A DNA stretch of 64,000 nucleotides from Protopterus annectens (lineage: Eukaryota > Chordata > Ceratodontiformes > Protopteridae), in contig NC_056750.1 of assembly GCF_019279795.1 (NCBI RefSeq), positions 825,493,854 through 825,557,853 on the forward strand, written 5' to 3'. The notes under the pieces were generated by a model, which worked only from the letters and a program-made list of their open reading frames with translations, did not search any database and was not told where the DNA came from. Numbering within the stretch: position 1 is the first letter of the stretch; each line of letters opens with the position of its first letter. The translations under genes and the position numbers were made by a program. Positions 23,701-35,479 of this stretch are shown here, one piece after another.

Positions 23701-26700
23701 AGGTAGACAGATAAGTAATAACAAAGAAGGCATATTACCAAGGTAGACAGATAAGTAATAACAAAGAAGGCATATTACCAAGGTAGTCAGATAAGTAATA
23801 ACAAAAAAGGCATATTACCAAGGTAGACAGATAAGTAATAACAAAGAAGGCATATTACCAAGGTAGTCAGATAAGTAATAACAAAGAAGGCATATTACCA
23901 AGGTAGACAGATAAGTAATAACAAAGAAGGCATATTACCAAGGTAGACAGATAAGTAATAACAAAGAAGGTATATTACCAAGGTAGACAGATAAGTAATA
24001 ACAAAGAAGGTATATTACCAAGGTAGACAGATAAGTAATAACAAAGAAGGCATATTACCAAGGTAGACAGATAAGTAATAACAAAGAAGGCATATTACCA
24101 AGGTAGACAGATAAGTAATAACAAAGAAGGCATATTACCAAGGTAGACAGATAAGTAATAACAAAGAAGGCATATTACCAAGGTAGACAGATAAGTAATA
24201 ACAAAGAAGGCATATTACCAAGGTAGACAGATAAGTAATAACAAAGAAGGCATATTACCAAGGTAGACAGATAAGTAATAACAAAGAAGGCATATTACCA
24301 AGGTAGACAGATAAGTAATAACAAAGAAGGCATATTTCCAAGGTAGACAGATAAGTAATAACAAACAAGGCATATTACCAAGGTAGACAGATAAGTAATA
24401 ACAAAGAAGGCATATTACCAAGGTAGACAGATAAGTAATAACAAAGAAGGCATATTACCAAGGTCGACAGATAAGTAATAACAAAGAAGGCATATTACCA
24501 AGGTAGACAGATAAGTAATAACAAAGAAGGCATATTACCAAGGTAGACAGATAAGTAATAACAAAGAAGGCATATTACCAAGGTAGACAGATAAGTAATA
24601 ACAAAGAAGGCATATTACCAAGGTAGACAGATAAGTAATAACAAAGAAGGCATATTACCAAGGTAGATGGATAAGTAATAACAAAGAAGGCATATTACCA
24701 AGGTAGACAGATAAGTAATAACAAAGAAGGCATATTACCAAGGTAGACAGATAAGTAATAACAAAGAAGGTATATTACCAAGGTAGACAGATAAGTAATA
24801 ACAAAGAAGGCATATTACCAAGGTAGACAGATAAGTAATAACAAAGAAGGCATATTACCAAGGTAGACAGATAAGTAATAACAAAGAAGGCATATTACCA
24901 AGGTAGACAGATAAGTAATAACAAAGAAGGCATATTACCAAGGTAGACAGATAAGTAATAACAAAGAAGGCATATTACCAAGGTAGACAGATAAGTAATA
25001 ACAAAGAAGGCATATTACCAAGGTAGACAGATAAGTAATAACAAAGAAGGCATATTACCAAGGTAGACAGATAAGTAATAACAAAGAAGGCATATTACCA
25101 AGGTAGACAGATAAGTAATAACAAAGAAGGCATATTACCAAGGTAGACAGATAAGTAATAACAAAGAAGGTATATTACCAAGGTAGACAGATAAGTAATA
25201 ACAAAGAAGGCATATTACCAAGGTAGACAGATAAGTAATAACAAAGAAGGCATATTACCAAGGTAGACAGATAAGTAATAACAAAGAAGGTATATTACCA
25301 AGGTAGACAGATAAGTAATAACAAAGAAGGCATATTACCAAGGTAGACAGATAAGTAATAACAAAGAAGGCATATTACCAAGGTAGACAGATAAGTAATA
25401 ACAAAGAAGGCATATTACCAAGGTAGACAGATAAGTAATAACAAAGAAGGCATATTACCAAGGTAGACAGATAAGTAATAACAAAGAAGGCATATTACCA
25501 AGGTAGACAGATAAGTAATAACAAAGAAGGCATATTACCAAGGTAGACAGATAAGTATTAACAAAGAAGGCATATTACCAAGGTAGACAGATAAGTAGTA
25601 ACAAAGAAGGCATATTACCAAGGTAGACAGATAAGTAATAACAAAGAAGGCATATTACCAAGGTAGACACATAAGTAATAACAAAAAAGGCATATTGCCA
25701 AGGTAGACAGATAAGTAATAACAAAGAAGGCATATTACCAAGGTAGACAGATAAGTAATAACAAAGAAGGCATATTACCAAGGTAGACAGATAAGTAATA
25801 ACAAAGAAGGCATATTACCAAGGTAGACAGATAAGTAATAACAAAGAAGGCATATTACCAAGGTAGACAGATAAGTAATAACAAAGAAGGCATATTACCA
25901 AGGTAGACAGATAAGTAATAACAAAGAAGGCATATTACCAAGGTAGACAGATAAGTAATAACAAAGAAGGCATATTACCAAGGTAGACAGATAAGTAATA
26001 ACAAAGAAGGCATATTACCAAGGTAGACAGATAAGTAATAACAAAGAAGGCATATTACCAAGGTAGACAGATAAGTAATAACAAAGAAGGCATATTACCA
26101 AGGTAGACAGATAAGTAATAACAAAGAAGGCATATTACCAAGGTAGACAGATAAGTAATAACAAAGAAGGCATATTACCAAGGTAGACAGATAAGTAATA
26201 ACAAAGAAGGCATATTACCAAGGTAGACAGATAAGTAATAACAAAGAAGGCATATTACCAAGGTAGACAGATAAGTAATAACAAAGAAGGCATATTACCA
26301 AGGTAGACAGATAAGTAATAACAAAGAAGGCATATTACCAAGGTAGACAGATAAGTAATAACAAAGAAGGCATATTACCAAGGTAGACAGATAAGTAATA
26401 ACAAAGAAGGTATATTACCAAGGTAGACAGTAAGTAATAACAAAGAAGGCATATTACCAAGGTAGACAGATAAGTAATAACAAAGATGGCATATTACCAA
26501 GGTAGACAGTAAGTAATAACAAAGAAGGTATATTACCAAGGTAGACAGATAAGTAATAACAAAGAAGGTATATTACCAAGGTAGACAGATAAGTAGTAAC
26601 AAAGAAGACATATTACCAAGGTAGACAGATAAGTAATAACAAAGAAGGTATATTACCAAGGTAGACAGATAAGTAGTAACAAAGAAGACATATTACCAAG

Positions 26701-27572
26701 GTAGACAGATAAGTAATAACAAAGAAGGCATATTACCAAGGTAGACATATAAGTAATAACAAAGAAGGCACATTACCAAGGTAGACAGATAAGTAATAAC
26801 AAAGAAGGCATATTACCAAGGTAGACATATAAGTAATAACAAAGAAGGCATATTATCAAGGTAGACAGATAAGTAATAACAAAGAAGGCATATTACCAAG
26901 GTACACAGATAAGTAATAACAAAGAAGGCATATTACCAAGGTAGACAGATAAGTAATAACAAAGAAGGCATATTACCAAGGTAGACAGATAAGTAATAAC
27001 AAAGAAGGTATATTACCAAGGTAGACAGTAAGTAATAACAAAGAAGGTATATTACCAAGGTAGACAGATACGTAATAACAAAGAAGGCATATTACCAAGG
27101 TAGACAGATAAATAATAACAAATAAGGCATATTACCAAGGTAGACAGTAAGTAATAACAAAGAAGGTATATTACCAAGGTCGACAGATAAGTAATAACAA
27201 AGAAGGTATATTACCAAGGTAGACAGATAAGTAATAACAAAGAAGGCATATTACCAAGGTAGACAGTAAGTAATAACAAAGAAGGTATATTACCAAGGTC
27301 GACAGATAAGTAATAACAAAGAAGGTATATTACCAAGGTAGACAGGTAAGTAATAACAAAGAAGGCATATTACCAAGGTAGACAGATAAGTAATAACAAA
27401 GAAGGCATATTACCAAGGTAGACAGATAAGTAATAACAAAGAAGGTATATTACTAAGGTAGACAGATACGTAATAACAAAGAAGGCACATTACCAAGGTA
27501 GACAGATAAGTAATAACAAAGAAGGCCTATTACCAAGGTAGACAGATAAGTAATAACAAAGAAGACATATTG
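11705..27572. repeat. 40-bp minisatellite, about 395 units, inside LINE-A 3' UTR
   Basis: The unit begins AAGGTAGACAGATAAGTAAT and ends AACAAAGAAGGCATATTACC (40 bp). It is nearly unbroken for 15.9 kb. Exceptions are a 36-bp unit near 11,990, an aberrant 39-bp unit at about 17,459-17,498 and several 39-bp units (GACAGTAAG) between 26,420 and 27,290. Variants (GCACATTACC, GCATGTTACC, GTATATTACC, GTACACAG) are common in the first 2.5 kb and last 1.1 kb, while the middle is almost uniform. The first unit follows directly after the LINE 3' block. The normal LINE-A copy at 43,136 has a similar segment there (AGGACAAAACAGATGAAAAA), so the monomer probably came from LINE 3' UTR. Reading frames of 68 codons in it are artefacts. 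Confidence 0.97.
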
Positions 27573-27709
27573 CAGATGAGATATTTACAAATGATATAAG
27601 CAGACATGAAATAGACAATATCACAAGTTCGAGTTACCCCTAGTAACAGTCAGGGGGGAAAAAAATAACAGTAATTTGATTAATAGATTATATACATTCA
27701 TGTTGAGAG
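27573..27709 (-). other. LINE-A copy 2 proximal 3' UTR
   Basis: Unique sequence between the stop of the coding region and the minisatellite. Contains GAGATATTTACAAATG, matching the 3' UTR of copy 1 (ACATATTTACAGATG at about 3,508), which confirms that the array is embedded in the LINE. Confidence 0.65.
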
Positions 27710-30700
27710 TTAGCCAGGCTTGTTACAGTGACAAAGCCAGTTTAGTGCCAGATGTTGTTTGAGTTTAGCTTTGAATTGGGATAGGAAGGAGAGCAAAGTA
27801 ATGTTAGCTGGAAGGAGGTTCCACGCTTTGCCTGCAGAGTTTGCAAAAAGGGAGTCACAGGCTACATTGTTAATTTTAATTGTCTTAATTTGTAGTCTGT
27901 TTGAGGATCGGTGCAGTCTTAGATTGTTGTGGGGGGTGATCATATTTTTAAGAGTTGGTGTGTTATCTGGATAATAGAGGATTTTATTAGCCATATACAA
28001 AAGGTTATATTGGATTAGACTGGGAAGTTCTAGCCACTCAAGCTGTTTATGGTTGATGCAATGTTGTGTTCTAAAAGGTAGACCAGTGGCAAACCTGGCA
28101 ATGTGGTTGTAACAGATTGAGAGTCTATTAAATACAGCTTTATTTAGATTAGAGAGAAGGGGGGATGGATATAAAAGTGTTGAAAGCAGTGGGAGCGAGC
28201 TATGGCAACCATAGCCGGAGGGGTTTGGAAGGGTTTTATTCTATACAGTGACCCTAGTTTTTTATTGATGGTTTTGATCGTTTGGTTTACATGAAGGTCA
28301 AATTTTAGATTATTATCAATTATTACTCCTAACAGTTTTGTAGAGGAGTCGGGGGTGATTACTGTGCCATCTTTTGCATTTATGGTGAAGATAAATGGTG
28401 TGGACCTTTGTGCTGAAGAGAATAACAGCATTTTAGTTTTTTGGGGGGATTTAGCAACAATCAACGTTCAGAGAACCAGGTTTCTATAGTATTAAAGGTG
28501 GCTTGGATAACAGACCTTAATTCTGAGACAGATGTGGCTGAGCAAATCAGGGGGAATCATCAGATTATTGGATACAGCTGACATTCGAGATGACTGTATA
28601 TAGGTTGTTTATAAAGATGGAAAACAGTAGGGTTCCTAATATGGAGCCTTGTGGCACTCCAAGGGTGTTAGGTAATAGGTTGGAGAGATTGTTCTGCCAG
28701 AGGACAGCCTGCTGCCTCCTACTGAAGTAAGATTTTAAACCATTGAATGGCACTGGTATTTAGACAGATAGATTGCAGAGTGTGAATCAAACGTTGGTGA
28801 TCCACCATGTAAAATGCCTTTGAAAGATCCAAGAAGAGGGATGAGGATATTTGATTATTGTTACGATTATTATTAATAGTACTGCTGAACACTAGTAGGA
28901 CTGTGGTTGTGCTGCGGTGTGGACGGAAGCCATGAGGTGATTCTGAATTAAGTGGTGCATGAGTTGTTTGTGTGTACATTTTCCATAATCTTAGCTAGTG
29001 GAGAAAGTATAGCTATCAGTCTGTAATTGGAGAATTCAGTGGAGGAACCTCCTTTATGTAGTAGGATTACATAGGATGTTTTCCAAATGGTGGGAATTTT
29101 TGCCTCTGCTATGGTGCGGTTAATTAGTATAGATACTGGATAGGCTATGGCATCAGCTGATTTTTGAAGGTACTCAGCAGGGAGTTGATCAGGTGAGAGT
29201 GTGGTGGGTTTTAATTTTTTGAGCAAGGTACGGATAAGTGATGTGGACACTGGTTGGAAGCTGAACGAGAGTAGGTTTATAGGGGTGGTACTATCAGGGC
29301 CATGGGAGTTGGGAGGTAGTTGGCTAGCTAGGGATTGAATTGTTTCTGTAGAGAAATGGTTAAAACTGTCTGAGACATCCTCAGGAGATTTAGCAATGGT
29401 AGCGATGGGGATAAGGGTTGACATTTTTCCAGGATGGAGTAGATTATTCAGACCTGTCCAAAACTTCTGAGGATTGTTCTGGTTTGCTGTCTGTAAATTA
29501 CAGTAGTATTGTTTTTTGTCTTGTAGAATGGATTTTTTAGTCTCATTCCTAGCTTGCCTGTATTTAACATGATTGTAGGGGTCTTTAGTGGAGTGCCATA
29601 GAGCCCAGATTTTGTTTCTGCTGGAAATTTTTAGTCTAGATTATTTCGACAGCCATGGGGCAGTTTTTGCCTTTATTCGCTTAGAACAGACAGGTGTGTG
29701 CAAGTCAAGGATATCAAGAAATCTATTGTTAAAATATGCAACTGCCTCTTCTAAGGGGAGGTATTTTAACATAGACCAGTTACAGGAGTTATGTTCCTGT
29801 TTGAATTTGACAGGGTCAAAGTTGACTTTGTTTTTGACTTTCCTAGGTAAGGATTGATGAGGAATAATGACTTTTTGCTTAACTATATAAGTAAGAAGGT
29901 GATCACTCAGATCATCACGGAGGGTACCAGCAGTGTACAGTTGGGGGTTACTATTTACAAGTACCCAGTCTAGTATGCTGTCTTTATTTTTGGGATTACC
30001 TAGCCTGGTTGGGGTGGTTATGATTTGAGTCAATGCATGCAGGTTGATGTGGGTGGCAGGGGATTCTGAGGAACAGGTGGCCCAATCAATGTTAAAGTCA
30101 CAAAGTAATAGGGTTTCTTGAGGGTAATGACATGAAATCCAGTGTAGGGTATCTTCGAGTGTGGCTATATTATTACCCGGGGGAATATACATACAGATAA
30201 TGTTGATGCATTTACTTTTGTTAATTTGCAATTTAGTGGCCAGGATTTCTGAGTTATTAATTTGAGGTGGTTGATTAACATCTATGGTCTCATTCAATGC
30301 AGATTTATAGAGTATATCTACCCCACCCCCTTCCTGGAAGCATGGTCTAGCCTGTGAATGTTATACCCAGGTGGTTACACTTCATTATCAGTTGTGGTAG
30401 ATTTTAACCAGGTCTCAGATAGGCAGAGAATCTCAGGGGAGTGGACAGACAGGAGTGCATGCAGTTCATGTACCTTGTTATTGATGCTTCTAATATTGAG
30501 ATGACAGGCCAGGAGAGAGTTGGTAGGTCTACTAATTATAGTTTTGTGGCTTAGGTGGCAGATAGAGGGGGTATATGTATCAGAGGTGGGTGGGCCATGG
30601 TTGGGATGAATGTTACCACTAAGTATAAGGCTAGGGCTATACTTAGTGATAAGTTTCAGGAGTTTGTTTAAAAGTTTGTAATATTGTTTGGCACTAGAGT

Positions 30701-30854
30701 TTGTGTGCCTGGGGTTTGCATACTGAAAGAGTGAACAAGGCTTAAAGTTGGACCCATATTGATTAGTATGGCTAAAGGAGGGCTGTTTTACATCTGGTGT
30801 GATAGTATGGCCATTTGGATACTGATAATCAATAAGCATCTTTTTTTTATACAA
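27710..30854 (-). pseudogene. LINE-A ORF2: endonuclease and reverse transcriptase, broken
   Basis: Open segments in order on the minus strand: 30,854-30,375 (basic N-terminus, SGNIHPNHGP, then start of the AP-type endonuclease: LACHLNIRSINNKVHEL, LCLSETWLKS), 30,297-29,641 (endonuclease body: IICMYIPPGNN, LLLCDFNIDWAT, DSILDWVLVNS, SDHLLTYIV), 29,424-28,948 (linker and RT start: LLKKLKPTTLSPDQLPAEYL, VILLHKGGSS), 28,979-28,719 (HGFRPHRSTTTVLL, motif A LDLSKAFYMVDH), 28,753-28,565 (motif B GVPQGSILGTLLF), 28,464-28,144 (TKLLGVIIDNNLKFD) and 28,000-27,710 (C-terminus ending WLCHCNKPG). At least six frame breaks, so this copy is inactive. The enzyme would nick target DNA and prime reverse transcription in the nucleus. 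Confidence 0.85.
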
Positions 30855-32124
30855 GGTGATTACATAAGCAGCCAGCAGTATAGGTATTAGAGATTATGAG
30901 AGGAGTGTATTTAGAAGCAAAGATGGCAAATACAAAGACAATTACAGCATACAATAGTTCCATCAAAGTTTAAGTCTTGGCCTAAATAAAGTCCAAATCT
31001 TAGTTAAAAATATATGCAGAGATAAGTCACAAACAGTACAGTAAAAAGAACAATATTCAGTCTTGGCATTACAATATACAAAAATATGTTGCATTATAAA
31101 GGAGAGTTAGCTGTGGTAACAAAGGTATACATTACAGAAAACATCAAGCAGTAAAGAGCAGTAGTAATTAAACAAGGTATTTGTCAACTGAATGATCAGA
31201 CATTTGAGTTTCAGACTTCATATCCTCCAGAAAACTCATGGCAACACAAAACCTTTTACTGTAGCAACTTTCCAACTTCATAAAAACACATGGCAATTTT
31301 AATGCTGTATAAGGCAAAAATAATTTTCCCTAGTAGCAAAGCGTTCAAAAAATGCAAATGCCTTGATTATAAACCAAAATAGCTGTATGTATATGTCTCA
31401 TGAAAGGCAACCAGAAGTTGAATAATATAAAGTTATAAATCATGTCCCAAAAAGAATGATGCCATGACCATATTATAACAATAATGGGAAAAATCCTTGT
31501 GGATTGGTGGGAAAAGTGTCCAATGAATCTCCTGGAAATAAAGATGAAATCCGGACCGCTAGGCCTCAACGAAATATTAACAAGATATAACCAAATAAAG
31601 ACAAATGCAATCAGCCTAAAATGCCCAATGTTGGTTAATAACTATCATGGTGAAATTGCTGATTACACTAATAAATATCAGCCAATAATAGGGCATAGAT
31701 AAGTTCTGAATATGAGAAACACAAAATGATATAGCATCCCATAACACCTGCTAATAATCCAAAACAACACAATAAATGTCCAGTACTGATTTATGACTGT
31801 TTTTGCTTCAATTTACTGGTTGTACTAAAACATACCAGCCAATAGAAAAGTTCGATTGCCGAAGAAACCAAAAATTATTAACGTCTGAGTACGTGTAAAT
31901 AATCTGAAGGAACACAATTGGAAGTCGCCACTCAGTCACTATAAGATAATACCATCAGCAACCCAAGCTGTAAAACATCCACTGCGAAAAAACTAACCAA
32001 AAAAGGGCAGAAGTCACTGTATACCAAAGTTCAGGGACTATTCAAATAAAAAAATCCAATGGTCGACCTTAGTCACTGCCACTGGTTCCTTTGTCTCCTC
32101 GTGAATCTGCTCCTGAACTGAGCC
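30855..32124 (-). other. LINE-A 5' UTR
   Basis: About 1.27 kb between the first recognisable ORF2 residues and the 5' target-duplication edge. No ORF1-like protein recognised; the small frames at 31,345-31,702 have no known motif. It may hold an internal promoter (inference from LINE biology), but no motif can be named. Confidence 0.5.
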
Positions 32125-34090
32125 CAATACTTACAGATGTGACACAGGCACTGCACTGTCATTGTATGGGATTTGCAGTATGACAAAACTCCTCAATTTG
32201 AAGCAGGCATTGTCCCATCTGCAATACCTACAGTTGTAACACAGGCACCGCACTGTCATCATATGGGATTTGCAGAACGACAGCACTCCTGGATGTGAAG
32301 CAGGCATTGTTCCATCTCCAGTACTTAGAGTTGTGACACAGGCACTGCACTGTCATTGTATGGGATTTGCAGTACGACAACACTCCTGGATATGAAGTCG
32401 GGGTTGTTCCATCTGAAACACTTACAGATGTGACACACACACTGCACTGTCATTGTATGGGATTTGCAGTACCACAACACTCCTGGATGGGAAGCAGGCA
32501 TTTTTCCATATGCAATACTTACAGTTGAGACACAGGCACTGCACTGTCACTGCACTGTCATTGTATGGGATTTGCAGTACAACAACACTCCTGAATGTGA
32601 AGCTGGCATTGTTCCATCTACAATAGTTACAGATGTGACACAGGCACTGCATTGTCATTGTATGGGATTTGCAGTATGATAACACTCCTGGATGTGAAGC
32701 ATGCATTTTTCCATCTGCAATACTTAGAGTTGTGGCACAGGCACTGCACTGTCATTGTATGGGATTTGCAGTACGACAACACTCCTGGATGTGAAACAGG
32801 GCTTGTTCCATCTGAAACACTTACAGATGTGACACAAGCACTGCACTGTCATTCTATGGGATTTGCAGTATCACAACACACCTGGATGTGAAGCAGGCAT
32901 TTTTCCAAATGCAATATGTACAGATGTGACACAAGCACTGTACTGTCATTGTATGGGATTTGCAGTGTGACAACACTCCTGGATGTGAAGCAGGCTTTGT
33001 TCCATCTGCAGTGCTTACAGATGTGACATAGGCACTGCACTGTCATCATATGGGATTTGCAGTACGACAACACTCCTGGATGTGAAGCAGGCATTGTTCC
33101 ATCTGCAATACTTACAGTTGTGACACAGGCACTGCACTGTCATTGTATGGGATTTGCAGTATCACAACACTCCTGCATGTAAAGTAACCATTGTTCCATC
33201 TGCAATACTTACAGTTGTGACACGGGCACGGCACTGTCATTGTATTCGTTTTGCAGTGCAACAATAATCCTGGATGTAAAGCAGGCATTGTTCCATCTAT
33301 AATAGTTACAGATGTGACACAGGTACTGCACTGTCATCAGATGGGGTTTGCAGTAAGACAACACTCCTGAATGTGAAGCAGGCATTGTTCCTTCTGCAGT
33401 GCTTACAGATGTAACACAGTTACTGCACTGTCATTCTATGGGATTTGCAGTATGATAACACTCCTGGATGTGAAGCAGGTGCTGCAATACTTACACAAGT
33501 GACACAGGCACTGCACTGTCATTGTATGGGATTTGCGGTCTGAGAACACTCCTGAAGCAGGCATTGTTCTATCGGCAATAATATGTATGTGACACAGGCA
33601 CTGCACTGTCATTGTATGGGATTTGCAGTACAACAAATCCCCTGGATATGAAGCAGGCCTTGTTCCATCTGCAATATTTACAGATGTGACACAGGCACTG
33701 CCCTGTCATTGTATGGGAATTGCAGTACAACAGCACTCCTGGATGTGATCAAACACTATTCCATTGTTGATTACTATACATAGTATTTCACTGTTTCCAA
33801 ATGTGAAGAATGCACTGTGCAAGGTCATTGATGTTTCCAAATGTGAAGCATGCATTGTGCATGGTGCACTGATGTTTCCCAATTTGAAGCATGCACTGTA
33901 CAAGGTATATAGATATTTCTAAATGTGAAGCATGCACTGCACCATCACTATGTAAGGTGCACAGGAGTACAGTCTTTCCAGATGTGAACCATTTATTGAA
34001 TCATTATTCTGTGAATGTTCAGTGCTGCTATCCTGTCACCTCTGAAGCATACTGTGCCATGACTATGTAGGGTGCACAGTCCTGCCTAGC
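32125..34090. repeat. 97-bp composite satellite (right part), decaying to single units
   Basis: Resumes with CAATACTTACAGATGTGACA, in phase with the word cut at 11,603. About 16 units of roughly 97 bp follow (GCACTGTCATTGTATGGGAT ... CTCCTGGATGTGAAGCAGG) to about 33,740. Shorter, more diverged units based on TTTCCAAATGTGAAGCATGC continue to about 34,090. Many short reading frames on both strands (for example 32,422-32,706 and 32,652-32,891) are repeat artefacts. Confidence 0.9.
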
Positions 34091-34550
34091 AATTTTGTGT
34101 TCACTTTTTGCAAAGTAGGTTGCAGAATCTGTTGTCTTATATGATGCAGTCAAACCCAAATGAAAAAAAGTGTTACAGATGCACACATGTGATGCAAAGA
34201 CTGCTGTGTTATGCTGTGGCCTTTCCTGCCTATGGCAGTTAGCTCTGAATGAATAAAGTCTTGTAGCTGGATGCAGAAGGTGTTAGGTCACTGACCTTCT
34301 TATTAGTCATGCAAATAATAATGCTGTCAATGTGCAGTGCATATATATTCTCCTATTCTGTTTGCCTTACATCATCAGATAAGTCAGTCCTGAGTGCTTA
34401 AAGTACTAGATGAATGCCAGCATGTAGGCTTGTCTTTCTGTGAGCTCTGTGTAATTTGGCTGAATTAAGCCACGGATTTACAGAGGTACATATACATAGG
34501 CTGCACTGCAGGGATTGCTGTGCTGTATATGCCATGTAGGTAGCAGCTCC
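34091..34550. other. Unassigned spacer
   Basis: No repeat unit or gene recognised. Sequence composition resembles the decayed satellite flank. Confidence 0.4.
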
Positions 34551-34892
34551 ACCCATTACTGAATGCTACTGCTCCTGCACTATATGTGTGTAATGTATAT
34601 AGTGATGTAGCCCCACCCCTCTTCCTCCTCCTCCCATTACTGAATGCTGCTGCTCCTGCACTATATGTGTGTAAGGTATACAGTAATATGTTGTACACAC
34701 TGTGTGTAAGCCCCACCCCACTTCCTTCTCCTCCCATTACTGAATGCTGCTGCTCCTGCACTATATGTGTGTAAGGTATACTGTGATATGTTGTACACAC
34801 TGTGTGCAAGCCCCACTCCACTTCCTTCTCCTCCCATTACTGAATGCTGCTGCTTCTGCACTATATGTGTGTAAGGTATACTGTGATATGTT

Positions 34893-34893
<1 letters not shown>
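34551..34893. repeat. 100-bp minisatellite, about 3.5 units
   Basis: CCCATTACTGAATGCTGCTG recurs at about 34,553, 34,633, 34,733 and 34,833. The first interval is 80 bp and the rest 100 bp. Each unit includes CTGCACTATATGTGTGTAAG and GCCCCACCCC ... CTTCCTTCTCC. Reading frames with the repeated TYSAGAAAFSNG-type peptide come from this array. Confidence 0.9.
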
Positions 34894-34951
<58 letters not shown>

Positions 34952-34965
34952 CACACACACATGCT
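34894..34965. repeat. (CA)n microsatellite
   Basis: About 70 bp of CA dinucleotides with one CGCA interruption, growing out of the GTACACAC end of the last 100-bp unit. A GTGT run follows at about 34,974-34,995. Confidence 0.97.
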
Positions 34966-35214
34966 CATGGGCATGTGTGTTTGAATGTGTGTGTGTAACA
35001 TTATCTAGCACAGGCAGTGAGGAAAAGTAAGAATATCAGTAAAGTACTCCAGAAGGATTGTGCACTAAATATACTGCTATATTTTTACATTTATATAAAA
35101 GTAATCAAATTATATTAACAAGTTGATGTTTACAAACATTATACATCACATATATTGCTATATATAATATAACCTAAGCAACATTACATACATTATTAAA
35201 TTCCTGCCTTTTTT
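34966..35214. other. AT-rich spacer
   Basis: No gene recognised. Three loose copies of a word like AAACATTATACATCAC (about 35,132, 35,312 and 35,347) run into the 3' UTR of the L1-like element. Confidence 0.4.
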
Positions 35215-35479
35215 AAAACAAACATCTTTATTAAACCATAACTTATGACATTGGCATTCACACATTTATATAAATGAAAACAAACCACACTGATACAATA
35301 CTAGTTGCAAGCATTTTACATCACAAACTATATTGACACACCCCAGCTGCAAACATTATACATCACTTATAATTTACTCAATCATTTTCAGTCAAACATT
35401 ACATAGCCCATTTAAGTCCTACCTTCTTTTAAACCTCATTTCTCCCCTATATGTAGTGTTCCCACAATTTCCACTTTTT

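Larger units (their letters stand above)
11612..32124 (-). mobile_element. LINE-A copy 2, apparently full-length, with giant 3'-UTR minisatellite
   Basis: The element runs on the minus strand from about 32,124 (5' end, GGGCTCAGTTCAGGAGCAG) through a roughly 1.2-kb 5' UTR, an endonuclease/RT coding region (30,854 to 27,710, broken in several places), a 3' UTR occupied by the 40-bp array (27,572-11,705), the conserved 3' hairpin (about 11,638-11,700) and a TATTT-rich tail. CAATACTTA flanks it on both sides. Without the array the element is about 4.6 kb, a normal LINE size. Both ends and the target duplication support one insertion event rather than a chance patchwork. Confidence 0.85.

Noticed and set aside
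15336-25781. Repeated 68-codon minus-strand frames (VICLLCYYLSVYLGN-type peptide)
   Set aside because: They appear only where a unit variant removes one of the regular stops of the 40-bp repeat; not genes.
11705-27572. CRISPR-like regular repeat
   Set aside because: Units are strictly head-to-tail with no variable spacers, and the setting is a vertebrate-type LINE 3' UTR.
32228-33903. Cys-rich small proteins on both strands
   Set aside because: All come from the 97-bp satellite read in several frames.
34465-35011. Overlapping frames with TYSAGAAAFSNG repeats and Cys-Val runs
   Set aside because: Explained by the 100-bp minisatellite and the CA microsatellite.
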